Source: Pseudomonas pergaminensis
GTDB lineage: Bacteria > Pseudomonadota > Gammaproteobacteria > Pseudomonadales > Pseudomonadaceae
Direction: 5' to 3'
Assembly (NCBI RefSeq): GCF_024112395.2
Contig: NZ_CP078013.2
Span: 3,224,001 to 3,288,000 of the forward strand
Length of the DNA: 64,000 nucleotides
Below the pieces are notes generated by a model that was not told the origin of the DNA, made no database searches, and saw only the letters and a program-made list of their open reading frames with translations. Positions 1 to 10,215 of the stretch are shown here, in pieces (the stretch's first letter is position 1; the number at the start of each line of letters is the position of its first letter). The position numbers were made by a program, and so were the translations under genes.

Positions 1-139
1 CGACACGATGTCTGAAACGTTTAATTACATAAAACGTCATTAGCCGAATGAGCCAGATAGAGCCAGGCATTCGAGAAAATGGAGTGTTCTCAACCACACA
101 TCTACTACAAACCGTCCCATTCCGGGCTGTGAGAACTCC

Positions 140-2164
140 ATGAACATCCTTGCTCCTGCCGTACACCTGGCCGAACGGTTACGCTTCTCCGCGAAATTCG
201 GTGTGCTCGCCATCATCGTCCTAATCCCTTTGGTTCTGCTTGGTACGCGCGTCATCCATCAGATCAACGCAAGCCTTGAGGTCATTCGCTCGGAACAACT
301 AGGCCAGCGTTACCTATTGGAGATAACGCCTGTACTGCGTTTATCGATGTTGCAACGCGCACTCACCAACCGCTTGCTCGGCGGTGACAGCACCGCTCAA
401 GCCGATCTATCGGCCAACCAGTTGAAGTTGGAGGACGCATTTTCGAAACTGGCCGCAACCGACGGGCAGCTCAACACACAGCTGGAAACCGGTGATCGAG
501 TGCACCGCCTGCACGCTGGGGCGCAGCGTTTGATTGAGCTGGCGAAAGCGGATGCCAACCAGAGCGCGATCTTCGATGACTGGAACGATCAGCTCACCGA
601 AACGTTGAACTTCGTGTACTACGTATCGGCCACGTCGGGCATGGTGCTGGATGAAGATTACGCATCGTTATTCATGATCGATCAGAGTACCTTGAGGCTG
701 CCACGACAAATCAATATCGTCGGCCAATTGCGTGGGCTGGCCAGCGGGTTGCATGACGGGCAATCGTTGACTCCGGGTGCGCGCAGCGTCATCAAGTCGA
801 TGCTTAAAAACGAGTTGCTCATCCATAATGAACTGCAGCAAAGTCTGGCACTTTTGCGTCGCAGAGAACCCGCGCTTGCCGATAGTATTCAGGCGCCGAT
901 CACCCGTGCTTTTGCCAGCCTCGACAGCTTCCGCGCCGACCTCGAAGTATTGATTGGCGCGCCAAGCGACATCATCAGTGGCGTGCAGAACCTGCCCGCC
1001 AAGGGCAATGCGGTAGTGGCTGAGTTGTACAAAGCGCAAGACACGCTGCAAGCCGCACTGCTGAATACGCTTGAACGCCGAGTTCAGGAAAAAACGTCGG
1101 AACGCCTATTCATTCTCGGCATGTTTATCGTTCTTGGCCTGTTGCTGGTGTATGTGTTCAGCGGCATCTACAGCGCCATGCGTCGCACTATCAACGATGT
1201 GTTGATTGCCACCCAACTCATTGCTCAGGGCGACCTGAGCGTGCGCATTCAAGTGCGTGGCAAAGACGAAATGGCCGATGTGGGCAACGGCCTTAACCAT
1301 ATGGTGCAGGCGTTTAGCTCTTCGCTGGCTCAGGTCGAGCGCAGTTCACAATCGGTCGCCGATGCGGCGCAGCGCATTGGGGTGTCGATTGACCGGGCTA
1401 AGCGCGCGATGAGCGCACAGCAAAGCGAAACCGAACAAGTCGCTACGGCTATCAACGAGATGACCACCAGCGTTGCGGACGTGGCGCAAAACACCGAGGG
1501 CGCCGCCCACGCCGCGGAGCACGCCAGCCAGTCCTCCAACACCGGCCTGGCGAAGATGCAGGAAACCCGCGTGACTATTGAAGCCTTGGCCGATGAGGTG
1601 GAGCGCAGTGCGCAAAAGGTTTCGGCGCTTGCGCAACACAGCCAGCAGATCGGCGGCGTTATTGAGGTGATCCGTAACATTGCTGATCAAACAAACCTGC
1701 TGGCGTTGAACGCGGCCATTGAGGCGGCCCGCGCCGGCGAGCAGGGTCGAGGATTCGCGGTGGTCGCCGACGAGGTCAGAACGCTGGCCTCGCGCACACA
1801 AAACTCCACCGAAGAGATCCGCCGGATTATCCAGGAGCTGCAACTGGCGACAGGCGACGCCGTCGAGCAAATGAAAGCGGGCAAGCTGCGCGCGCAGGAG
1901 TGCATCGAGTCCGCTGATCAGGCCTCGGCCAGCCTGGATGCAATCAATGACGGCGTTGAGCAAATCGTCGGCATGAACACCCAGATAGCCAGCGCGGCGG
2001 TTCAGCAGCACGCGGTCTCGGAGGATATCAATCGCAATGTGACCGAGATTCGTAACGGCAGTGTGGCGCTGATGGACGGCATAGAGGACAACGCGGTGAC
2101 TGCGCAGGAGCTCTCGCTGCTGGCAGGAGAACTGCGAACTGTCGTTGCGCGTTTCACGCTTTAG
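140..2164 (+). CDS. methyl-accepting chemotaxis protein
   Basis: Inner-membrane chemoreceptor of 674 residues that would signal to CheW/CheA. An N-terminal membrane segment lies at about residues 19-38. A roughly 280-residue periplasmic region without a recognised Cache signature follows, then a second membrane segment at about 322-345, a HAMP region, and a cytoplasmic coiled coil. The conserved signalling hairpin ([20 protein letters not shown]) sits near residue 515-535. There is no C-terminal CheR/CheB-binding pentapeptide; the protein ends VARFTL. The ligand cannot be predicted. The 139 bases upstream hold no other gene that I can support. Confidence 0.95.
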   Translation: MNILAPAVHLAERLRFSAKFGVLAIIVLIPLVLLGTRVIHQINASLEVIRSEQLGQRYLLEITPVLRLSMLQRALTNRLLGGDSTAQADLSANQLKLEDAFSKLAATDGQLNTQLETGDRVHRLHAGAQRLIELAKADANQSAIFDDWNDQLTETLNFVYYVSATSGMVLDEDYASLFMIDQSTLRLPRQINIVGQLRGLASGLHDGQSLTPGARSVIKSMLKNELLIHNELQQSLALLRRREPALADSIQAPITRAFASLDSFRADLEVLIGAPSDIISGVQNLPAKGNAVVAELYKAQDTLQAALLNTLERRVQEKTSERLFILGMFIVLGLLLVYVFSGIYSAMRRTINDVLIATQLIAQGDLSVRIQVRGKDEMADVGNGLNHMVQAFSSSLAQVERSSQSVADAAQRIGVSIDRAKRAMSAQQSETEQVATAINEMTTSVADVAQNTEGAAHAAEHASQSSNTGLAKMQETRVTIEALADEVERSAQKVSALAQHSQQIGGVIEVIRNIADQTNLLALNAAIEAARAGEQGRGFAVVADEVRTLASRTQNSTEEIRRIIQELQLATGDAVEQMKAGKLRAQECIESADQASASLDAINDGVEQIVGMNTQIASAAVQQHAVSEDINRNVTEIRNGSVALMDGIEDNAVTAQELSLLAGELRTVVARFTL

Positions 2165-2178
2165 CCGGCACAGGGAAA

Positions 2179-2206
2179 GGGGCAACTCCTATTTATGGGT
2201 TGCCCT
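2179..2206 (+). terminator. hairpin after the chemoreceptor gene
   Basis: A 7-bp perfect stem (GGGCAAC at 2180-2186, GTTGCCC at 2199-2205) lies 15 bases after the stop codon and can be extended by wobble pairs. The T-tract behind it is weak, so it is a probable rather than a certain terminator. Confidence 0.5.
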
Positions 2207-2350
2207 AGCCTTTGCTTATGCGCCCACCGATAGCGCATTGAGCCAAGTCACATGTTGTGAGACAAATATTACTTCTCGCCTGAAATTTTTTCGCCTATTG
2301 ACCCAGAGTAGCGCTAAGTGCCGGCGAGTTGGGATTTTAGCCATAACGAA

Positions 2351-2382
2351 AAACGCTCCCTACATTCCTGTAGGGAGCGTTT
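2351..2382. terminator. bidirectional terminator between convergent genes
   Basis: A perfect 14-bp inverted repeat, AAACGCTCCCTACA and its complement, with a TTCC loop, lies between the converging chemoreceptor and trxB genes. The A-rich left edge and T-rich right edge suit termination in both directions. Confidence 0.8.
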
Positions 2383-2454
2383 GCTTTGATCGCCGCGCAG
2401 ACTTTTATATCTTTGCACAACCTCTAGCGTTGGCGTTTCAACTCGGCGCGCCGA

Positions 2455-3417
<963 letters not shown>

Positions 3418-3503
3418 CTAGTGACTCCTGTTCAGGGGGTAGGCCCCTTTTTGTTGTTTTGACTTGGTTGACCTAATGGCCACCTGACGTTCAGGAAGGT
3501 TTG

Positions 3504-3965
3504 TCAGGGGGCGTATTTGAGCGGGTACTCAGTGGTGTATTTGATTTGCTCCATGGCAAAACTCGAGCTGATGTCCGATAGGCCGGGAATCTCAATCAAC
3601 TGTTTGTAAACCGCGTCGTAGGCTGCAATGTCGGGCACCGCAATGCGCACCAGATAATCGGTATCACCGGCCATTCGATACAGCTCCATCACCTCGGTGA
3701 TAGCCGCCACGCGCTCATGGAATGTGTGTAGCCAGGAAGCACTGTGCTGGTTGGTTTTGATAGAGACGAAAACGGTTACGGCAACGTTCAGTTTTGCGCT
3801 GTCGAGAAGCGCAACCCGCTTACGAACGAAGCCTTCGTCCTCAAGCTTTTGAATACGCCTCCAGCAGGCAGTAGTGCCCAAGCCAATCTGATCAGCAATG
3901 GCTCCTACCGCTTGGGTGCTGTCCGCTTGAAGAATTCCCAGTATCGCCAAGTCAAATTTATCCAT
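3504..3965 (-). CDS. Lrp/AsnC family transcriptional regulator
   Basis: A 153-residue one-domain-plus-sensor regulator. The N-terminal winged helix (DLAILGILQADSTQAVGAIADQ region) is followed by the RAM ligand-binding domain, with the typical VFVSIKT strand and a GDTDYLVRIAVPD segment. Such proteins bind amino acids and act locally or globally. The gene is divergent from the C-S lyase / aminopeptidase / oligopeptidase A operon and shares a very AT-rich intergenic region with it. Local control of peptide and sulfur-amino-acid breakdown is therefore the simplest inference. Confidence 0.93.
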   Translation of the reverse strand: MDKFDLAILGILQADSTQAVGAIADQIGLGTTACWRRIQKLEDEGFVRKRVALLDSAKLNVAVTVFVSIKTNQHSASWLHTFHERVAAITEVMELYRMAGDTDYLVRIAVPDIAAYDAVYKQLIEIPGLSDISSSFAMEQIKYTTEYPLKYAP

Positions 3966-4002
3966 TTCGCCTCCCGGCCAACATATTAGAATTATATTCG
4001 TA

Positions 4003-4019
4003 TTATAGTTCTTCTATAA
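4003..4019. promoter_or_regulatory. candidate Lrp-type operator
   Basis: Perfect inverted repeat TTATAG-N5-CTATAA in the AT-rich divergent region between the Lrp gene and the lyase operon. AT-rich dyads of this size fit Lrp/AsnC binding sites, but I see no second copy. Confidence 0.4.
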
Positions 4020-4091
4020 GTATATTATGCAAAATAATTCGGCTTGATCGCATGTAATATTTCATCACCTTAAATCCTCAGGTGCTCTGAA

Positions 4092-5270
4092 ATGCGTAAC
4101 ATCGAAACACATTGCATTCATGCAGGACGAACCCCAGAAAAGTTCTCTGGGCTGGTGAACACCCCGGTGTTTCGAGGCTCGACAGTGCTTGCTGAGAATT
4201 TCGAATCGTGGCAGGCGCATAAAAAGGATGGCAATCCATACGCCTATTACGGCCGCTTTGGCACCCCAACAACTCATTCGTTTGAAAGCGCGATTGCAGA
4301 GCTGGAAGGTGGACAACATTCGCTCGTATTCCCTTCAGGACTATCAGCCTGCACCCATTCGCTTTTGGCGTTTGTAGCTGCGGGTGACCATATTCTCATT
4401 ACAGATAATATCTATGGTCCGACGCGGATGTTTGCCGATCGTGTGCTCAAGCGTCTGGGTGTCGATGTTGAATACTTCGACCCTTTGTGCGGAGCCGGAA
4501 TTGAGTCAATGCTGCGCGCAAACACCAAGGTAGTATTCACGGAATCGCCTGGTTCACTGACGTTTGAGGTAGCGGATATCCCCGCGATCAGCGCCGCGGC
4601 TCACGCAGTAGGCGCTATCGTGATTATCGATAACACTTGGGCGTCGCCCCTTTACTTCAAAGCTTTCGAACACGGCGCAGACGTTTCGATTCAAGCGGCT
4701 ACCAAGTACATCGTGGGGCACTCCGATGCTCTGTTGGGGACAGCAACAGCTAACGCTCGTGCCTGGCCCCAACTGAAAGCAAGCGCCCATGATTTCGGTG
4801 AAACCGCGGGCCCTGATGACATCTTCCTGGCCCTGCGTGGTCTGCGAAGCATGCCCGTGCGGCTGCGCCAGCATTGGGAAAACGGCCTGATGCTGGCGCA
4901 AAGCCTACAGAGCAATAGTGCGGTAGCCCGAGTACTGCATCCAGCCCTCCAAAACGATCCGGGTCACGACACCTGGAAGCGCGACTTCACAGGTGCTAGC
5001 GGTTTGTTCGGCATACGTTTGGTCGCGCAAAACCCACAGCAGCTCAGTACATTTTTCAACAACCTCAAACTATTTGGTATCGGACTGTCCTGGGGTGGAT
5101 TCGAAAGCCTTGTGGTGCCCGTAGGAATACCTGAGCGAAGCGTCAAGCCGGCGGCAGAAGGTTATTTGGTGCGGGTTCACGCAGGTCTTGAACATATCGA
5201 CGATTTACTTGAAGACTTCCACCGCGCACTGCATCTGGCCTTCGCACCGACGCAGTTTGCTGTCGCCTGA
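4092..5270 (+). CDS. PLP-dependent cystathionine beta-lyase-like enzyme
   Basis: Member of the Cys/Met-metabolism PLP enzyme family (392 residues, usual length). YGRFGTPT at 53-60 and the PSGLSA loop at 81-86 contact the cofactor. The PLP lysine is K205 in ATKYIVGHSD. The family includes MetC, MetB, MetZ and cysteine-S-conjugate beta-lyases; the FGTPTTHSFE segment and the context favour a beta-lyase. It is the first gene of an operon, 67 bases ahead of the aminopeptidase and divergent from an Lrp regulator. The likely role is beta-elimination from cystathionine or cysteine S-conjugates released by the two downstream peptidases. Confidence 0.85.
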   Translation: MRNIETHCIHAGRTPEKFSGLVNTPVFRGSTVLAENFESWQAHKKDGNPYAYYGRFGTPTTHSFESAIAELEGGQHSLVFPSGLSACTHSLLAFVAAGDHILITDNIYGPTRMFADRVLKRLGVDVEYFDPLCGAGIESMLRANTKVVFTESPGSLTFEVADIPAISAAAHAVGAIVIIDNTWASPLYFKAFEHGADVSIQAATKYIVGHSDALLGTATANARAWPQLKASAHDFGETAGPDDIFLALRGLRSMPVRLRQHWENGLMLAQSLQSNSAVARVLHPALQNDPGHDTWKRDFTGASGLFGIRLVAQNPQQLSTFFNNLKLFGIGLSWGGFESLVVPVGIPERSVKPAAEGYLVRVHAGLEHIDDLLEDFHRALHLAFAPTQFAVA

Positions 5271-5337
5271 ACGTCCCCTGCGTCAATGCATAAAGACCTC
5301 GAGAGAGGCTTAACTTAATTCTTAGGTAAATACGAAC

Positions 5338-6840
5338 ATGAACTTCGTTCTAACTCAAGATATTCCAGATGCGCGCTACTTGGCAGAGGTACAGACCGAA
5401 TGCCTCGTGCTGGGAATCAACCGCAATGATTTGTCAGGCACCGCGAAGGCATTCGACGACTTGACCGATGGCTTGCTCACCCGCGTGATTGAAGCAGACG
5501 AACTGGAGAACGAAACAGGCAAGACGCTTCTGCTACACGCACCGCGCGGCCTGAATGCGCGTCGAGTGTTGTTGGTTAGCTTCGGCAAGAGCGCCAGTCT
5601 CACGCAACAAAACCTGCAAAAAGCGCTTTGTGCAGGCGCTGAGGCGCTCAAAGTCAGTGGCTGCGCTGATGCGGTATGGTGCCTGAGCGCAACCACGATG
5701 ACTGTCGCAGATGAGTGTCAGGTGCTTGCATCGGTGCTCGCGCTTCGGGACGCTTACTATACGTTCGGTGCGCTCAAGAGCAGCCGAAGTGAAAAACGTC
5801 GCCCGCTGGATCATGTCCGCTTACTGATCAAGGGGCCGCACGACGCAGCAGAGGCTTCGGTACTTCGCGGGGTTGCCATCGCTGATGGTCTCGATCTGTG
5901 TCGTGATCTTGGGAACCTTCCGCCGAATATTTGCACGCCGACCTATCTGGCAGAGTCTGCACTGACGATGGCTGATCAGTTTCCGGTTGAAGTGCAGGTC
6001 ATGGACCAAGAGCAAATCGCCGCATTGGGAATGAACGCTTTCCTGGCAGTGGCTCAAGGTTCAACGCAGCCGCCCCGATTTATCGTGATCAAACACAACG
6101 GCGCACAAGCAGCGCAGGCACCGGTGGTGCTGGTAGGCAAAGGCATCACCTTTGACTCCGGCGGCATATCGCTAAAGCCGGGTGAAGCCATGGACGAGAT
6201 GAAATATGACATGTGCGGCGCAGCTGCGGTCATAGGAACCCTGCGTGCAGCCGCGCAGATGAAGCTGGCGCTGAACGTCATCGGCGTCATTGCCGCATGC
6301 GAGAACATGCCAGGCCCTAACGCTGTTAAGCCCGGTGACGTAATCACCAGCATGCTCGGCAAGACCATCGAAGTGCTCAACACCGACGCAGAGGGTCGCC
6401 TCATTCTTTGTGACGCTCTGACCTATTCCGAGCGATTTGAACCGGCCTGCGTGATCGACGTAGCCACGCTGACTGGAGCTTGCATCGTTGCACTCGGTCA
6501 CGTTCACAGTGGGCTGTACGCGAATGATGAGGCGCTGGGCAAGGAGGTGCTGCAGGCAGCTCATGCTTCAGGAGACAGCGCCTGGAGAATGCCTCTGGAT
6601 GAGGCTTATCAAGAACAACTCAAATCCAATTTCGCCGATCTCCCAAACATCGGTACGAAGGGCGCGGGGAGTGTCACTGCAGCCTGCTTTCTCTCGCATT
6701 TCGCAACGAGCTACCCATGGGCGCACTTGGATGTTGCCGGCACCGCGTGGCGAAGCGGCCCGCAGAAGGGCGCAACCGGGCGTCCCGTCAGGTTGTTGAC
6801 TGAGTTTCTCATCACTCGCGCGCATTCAACCCAACATTAA
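5338..6840 (+). CDS. pepA: leucyl aminopeptidase, M17 family
   Basis: Cytoplasmic hexameric metallo-aminopeptidase with two catalytic metals, 500 residues. The M17 signature NTDAEGRL starts at about residue 348, and the metal-binding lysine/aspartate region (GKGITFDSGG) is near 266-275. M17 enzymes cleave N-terminal residues and in several bacteria act as the cysteinylglycinase. The gene sits between a C-S lyase and oligopeptidase A, so it could release cysteine or its S-conjugates from dipeptides. Whether this is the genome's only PepA or an accessory copy cannot be told here. Confidence 0.95.
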   Translation: MNFVLTQDIPDARYLAEVQTECLVLGINRNDLSGTAKAFDDLTDGLLTRVIEADELENETGKTLLLHAPRGLNARRVLLVSFGKSASLTQQNLQKALCAGAEALKVSGCADAVWCLSATTMTVADECQVLASVLALRDAYYTFGALKSSRSEKRRPLDHVRLLIKGPHDAAEASVLRGVAIADGLDLCRDLGNLPPNICTPTYLAESALTMADQFPVEVQVMDQEQIAALGMNAFLAVAQGSTQPPRFIVIKHNGAQAAQAPVVLVGKGITFDSGGISLKPGEAMDEMKYDMCGAAAVIGTLRAAAQMKLALNVIGVIAACENMPGPNAVKPGDVITSMLGKTIEVLNTDAEGRLILCDALTYSERFEPACVIDVATLTGACIVALGHVHSGLYANDEALGKEVLQAAHASGDSAWRMPLDEAYQEQLKSNFADLPNIGTKGAGSVTAACFLSHFATSYPWAHLDVAGTAWRSGPQKGATGRPVRLLTEFLITRAHSTQH

Positions 6841-6874
6841 TTACTTTGCTTGAACTTCAAGGATCTGCCACGCA

Positions 6875-8926
6875 ATGAATAACCCACTATTGCAACCTTA
6901 CGATCTGGCCCCGTTCTCCATCATCCGTCCAGAGCATCTTAAGCCCGCGATCGACTTGATTCTCGCAGACAACCGTAATGCAATCGCGAAGCTCCTGAAG
7001 CAGCAGAAAATAGCGCCGACCTGGAAGGGTCTGATTCTGCAGCTTGATGAACTCAGTGCCCGACTGCAGCGCGCGTGGGTACCAGTTTCCCACCTGAACG
7101 CCGTTTGTAATACGCCCGAAATTCGCGAGGCGTATGAGTCCTGTCTGCCTGCATTAAGTGAGTATTCCACGGAGCTCGGTCAGAACCGTGACCTTTTCGA
7201 TGCGCTGTACGCACTCTCTATCAGTGCTGAGAGCCAGCATTTCAACCCGGCGCAGAAGAGTGTGCTAGAGCAAGAGCTTCGTGCCCTTCGTTTATCGGGC
7301 ATCGACCTGCCACCTCATGAACAAGCGCGGTTCAAAATTATCAGCGCTCGACTTTCCGAACTCTCCAGCCACTTTGCGAATCAGGCGTTGGACGCGACTC
7401 AAGGCTGGACAAAAGCAATCACTGACGAAGCAGATCTGGATGGCCTGCCAGCCGACGCCAAAGCACAACTTGCAGCCGCGGCATCGGCGCGCGGTAGCGC
7501 AGGGTGGTTGATAACCCTCGAACAACCCAGCATCCAGGCCATCCTGACCTATGCAAAGGACCGGGCATTACGTGAAGAGGTTTACGTTGCTAATACGACG
7601 CGCGCCTCGGATCAGGGGCCTCGCGCAGGCATGGAAGACAACACCCAAATCATTACGGAAACACTCGCGTTGCGCGCCGAAATGGCGGCTTTGCTGGGGT
7701 ATTCGAACTATGCCCAATTGAGTCTGGCAACAAAGATGGCCGACACCACTGAGCAGGTGCTGGAGTTTCTAGACGCGCTGAATCGCCATGGCCAGGAGCC
7801 TGCACGCCGCGATTTGAGCGCGCTAAAAATATATGCTGCAGCTCAGGGCAGCAGCGATCTCAAACCATGGGACATGGGTTTCTACAGCGAGAAAATGCGT
7901 AAAGAATTGCTTGATCTGTCTCAGGAAGACATCCGCCAGTATTTCCCGGTTGATCACGTGCTTAATGGGTTGTTTGATATCTCTCGGTTGCTGTTCGGCA
8001 TTGAGGTGCGTGAACTCAGTGACTTTGATCGGTGCCATCCCGATGTAAGACTTTTTGAAGTCGTAGAAGAGGGCGCGTCTATCGGCCGTTTCTACCTGGA
8101 CCTGTATGCTCGCGCCAATAAACGCGGTGGTGCGTGGATGGATGTCGTCACCACGCGTCGTCGTGACGCTCACGGCGAACTGCATCAGCCTGTGGCTCAG
8201 TTGGTGTGCAATTTCACACCCGCCGGCGAAGGCCATCCGGCCTTGTTGACTCATGACGAAGTTACGACTTTATTCCATGAGTTTGGCCACGGTTTGCACC
8301 ATTTGTTGACACGCGTTGAGGAAGCTGGGGTATCAGGCATCAATGGCGTTGCATGGGACGCGGTCGAGCTTCCTAGCCAATTCATGGAGAACTGGTGTTG
8401 GGAAGAGCTAGGGCTCAAGCTCATTTCCGCGCATTTCGAGACCGGCGAGCCGTTGTCTCCTGAGCTTCTGGAAAGGATGCTTGCGGGCAAAAACTTCCAG
8501 TCAGGGCTTGCGACGCTCCGCCAGGTCGAACTGGCGCTATTTGATTTCGAACTGCATGCCACCCATGGCGATGGACGTAGTGTTCAAAGCGTCCTCGATT
8601 CGGTACGCAGTCGCGTGTCCGTCATGCCTCCACCTCACTACAATCGCTTCGCGAACACGTTCTCACATGTATTCGCTGGCGGTTATGCTGCGGGTTACTA
8701 CAGCTATAAATGGGCTGAAGTGCTTTCTGCTGACGCTTATTCGCGCTTCGAGGAAGCAGGCGGAATTGATAGGAGTGTCGGCCAATCATTTCGTGAAACC
8801 ATCCTGGCTTCAGGTAGTTCACGGAGCGCGATGGAGCTTTTTGTCGACTTCCGTCAACGCGAACCTGACTTGCAAGCGCTGTTGCGACACAGTGGTTTTG
8901 AGAACGTAACACCCTTAGCGATCTAA
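6875..8926 (+). CDS. prlC: oligopeptidase A, M3 family metallopeptidase
   Basis: Cytoplasmic zinc endopeptidase of 683 residues that degrades short peptides, including released signal peptides. The M3 zinc motif HEFGH is at 468-472 and continues GLHHL; a second metal ligand is expected about 25 residues later (WDAVELPSQFMEN). Length and N-terminus (MNNPLLQPYDLAPFSIIRPEH) match PrlC. It lies 34 bases after pepA and is the last gene of the lyase-peptidase operon, followed by a strong hairpin. Confidence 0.95.
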   Translation: MNNPLLQPYDLAPFSIIRPEHLKPAIDLILADNRNAIAKLLKQQKIAPTWKGLILQLDELSARLQRAWVPVSHLNAVCNTPEIREAYESCLPALSEYSTELGQNRDLFDALYALSISAESQHFNPAQKSVLEQELRALRLSGIDLPPHEQARFKIISARLSELSSHFANQALDATQGWTKAITDEADLDGLPADAKAQLAAAASARGSAGWLITLEQPSIQAILTYAKDRALREEVYVANTTRASDQGPRAGMEDNTQIITETLALRAEMAALLGYSNYAQLSLATKMADTTEQVLEFLDALNRHGQEPARRDLSALKIYAAAQGSSDLKPWDMGFYSEKMRKELLDLSQEDIRQYFPVDHVLNGLFDISRLLFGIEVRELSDFDRCHPDVRLFEVVEEGASIGRFYLDLYARANKRGGAWMDVVTTRRRDAHGELHQPVAQLVCNFTPAGEGHPALLTHDEVTTLFHEFGHGLHHLLTRVEEAGVSGINGVAWDAVELPSQFMENWCWEELGLKLISAHFETGEPLSPELLERMLAGKNFQSGLATLRQVELALFDFELHATHGDGRSVQSVLDSVRSRVSVMPPPHYNRFANTFSHVFAGGYAAGYYSYKWAEVLSADAYSRFEEAGGIDRSVGQSFRETILASGSSRSAMELFVDFRQREPDLQALLRHSGFENVTPLAI

Positions 8927-8940
8927 CTTCCCACCGCCCA

Positions 8941-8972
8941 CCATGATCAAGCGGCCAATCGCTTGATCATGG
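8941..8972 (+). terminator. 13-bp hairpin after prlC
   Basis: A perfect inverted repeat, CCATGATCAAGCG and its complement with a GCCAAT loop, begins 14 bases after the prlC stop. No T-tract follows, so it may act as a 3' mRNA stabiliser or as a factor-assisted terminator. Confidence 0.65.
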
Positions 8973-9231
8973 GAAACCGTTTACAACCAGCACGACTGTT
9001 TTCCTGCATCAGTGTGCAGCGCTTTTTTTGCCGCCGACGCTGGTGTGGAGAAGGAGGCGTTCCCCGCACCCGAGAAGTTTGCAAGCAATCTGCGCCGGGA
9101 TTCTTGCTGGCGATGAAATGATGCTGAAATCTATCAGGACTCACTAAATGCAACCGTTATCCTGACGCGCACATAAGCGATGGTGGTGAACCATGTTGCC
9201 CAGCTTCGAGAGGCTGGTGGATGCTACCCCT
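8973..9231. other. intergenic stretch without a recognisable gene
   Basis: Stretch of about 260 bases between convergent prlC and a LysR gene. I found no supported ORF or RNA. A T7 run at about 9009-9015 and a weak dyad around CCAGC/GGCTGG (about 9200-9217), which could end the LysR transcript, are the only features seen. Confidence 0.4.
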
Positions 9232-10113
9232 TCATTGGTCTTTCTTGAGTTCCGCTTCTAAGTGCTCAACGAACACGCGCACCCTGTACGGAACTTGCTG
9301 ACGCGTCGGCAGCACCGCCGTGATCGACAGCTGCTCGGGCAGCACATCCTCAAGGTTCACCATTACGAGTGAGCCTTCTGCAAGCTCATTGCGGATATCC
9401 CAATAGGTCAGCATGGCCAGCCCCAGACCTTGTTTGCTTGCGGTGCGCACCGCCTCAACACTGTTGGCGCAAAACGCGCCCTGAGCCCGAATGGCCACGG
9501 CGTTCTCGCCGCTGGTGAATGGCCAGTAGGGCATGCTGTGCAACGCGATGCACTGATGATGGTTGAGGTCATCCAGCACCGTCGGTGTGCCCCATTGCGT
9601 CAGGTAGGCTGGGCTTGCGCAGACTACACGCGGATTTGGTGCCAGGGGTGTGGCCACCAACGTTGAGTCGCGCAGTGTGGCGATGCGGATGGCCACATCA
9701 ATGCCGAGCCCGGCGATGTCGATGATGCTGTCCGATAATGTCAGGTCGACCTTGAGCGTTGGGTTGTCAGCCAGCAGGGCTGGCAGCAGCGGCATGATAA
9801 CGGTTTGGCCGAAGACGCTGGGCGCGGTGACCCTCAATGTGCCGCTGGCACTGCCCGCACTGGTTTTCAACGTGGCCCGCGCAGCTTCGTTGGCCTCAAG
9901 CATGGTCTTTGCGTAAGGCAGGTACATTTCGCCTTCCGGCGTGAGTGCGACGGAGCGTGTGGTGCGGTGTACCAGGCGCACACCCAGCTCTTTTTCCAGG
10001 GCCGCCAGACGCCGTGAGACGGTCATCGCCGACAGCCCAAGCCGCCGCGCAGCCTCGGACAAACTGCTGCTGATGGCGACGTTAGCGAACACCTCTATCT
10101 CGGGAATCTGCAT
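9232..10113 (-). CDS. LysR family transcriptional regulator
   Basis: A 293-residue LysR-type regulator. The winged helix-turn-helix is at about residues 3-60 (SSLSEAARRLGLSAMTVSRRLAALE), followed by a periplasmic-binding-protein-like effector domain. It is divergent from the old-yellow-enzyme gene at 10216 with about 100 bases between them, the usual arrangement for a LysR gene and its target. The CRGA/DsdC-like subgroup motif (ELGVRLVHRTTRSVALT) is present. The effector is unknown; an electrophile handled by the reductase is plausible. Confidence 0.93.
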   Translation of the reverse strand: MQIPEIEVFANVAISSSLSEAARRLGLSAMTVSRRLAALEKELGVRLVHRTTRSVALTPEGEMYLPYAKTMLEANEAARATLKTSAGSASGTLRVTAPSVFGQTVIMPLLPALLADNPTLKVDLTLSDSIIDIAGLGIDVAIRIATLRDSTLVATPLAPNPRVVCASPAYLTQWGTPTVLDDLNHHQCIALHSMPYWPFTSGENAVAIRAQGAFCANSVEAVRTASKQGLGLAMLTYWDIRNELAEGSLVMVNLEDVLPEQLSITAVLPTRQQVPYRVRVFVEHLEAELKKDQ

Positions 10114-10172
10114 GGTTATAACCGTTTGCGTTAAGGCGCCTTATTGCAAGCGTGCGCTTCTAATGGGCGATT

Positions 10173-10192
10173 GCCACGCTTATCGTCGTGGC
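10173..10192. promoter_or_regulatory. candidate operator in the LysR/OYE divergent promoter
   Basis: Inverted repeat GCCACG-N8-CGTGGC, 23 bases upstream of the reductase start, in the region shared with the divergent LysR gene. It is the only clear dyad there. Confidence 0.4.
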
Positions 10193-10215
10193 TGGCGAAT
10201 AATTGAGGGCAAATC

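Noticed and set aside
1346..2185. Long minus-strand ORF opposite the chemoreceptor gene
   Set aside because: It is a frame shadow of a real gene in GC-rich DNA, has no ribosome-binding site and resembles no family. The same holds for the long ORF at 10225-11289.
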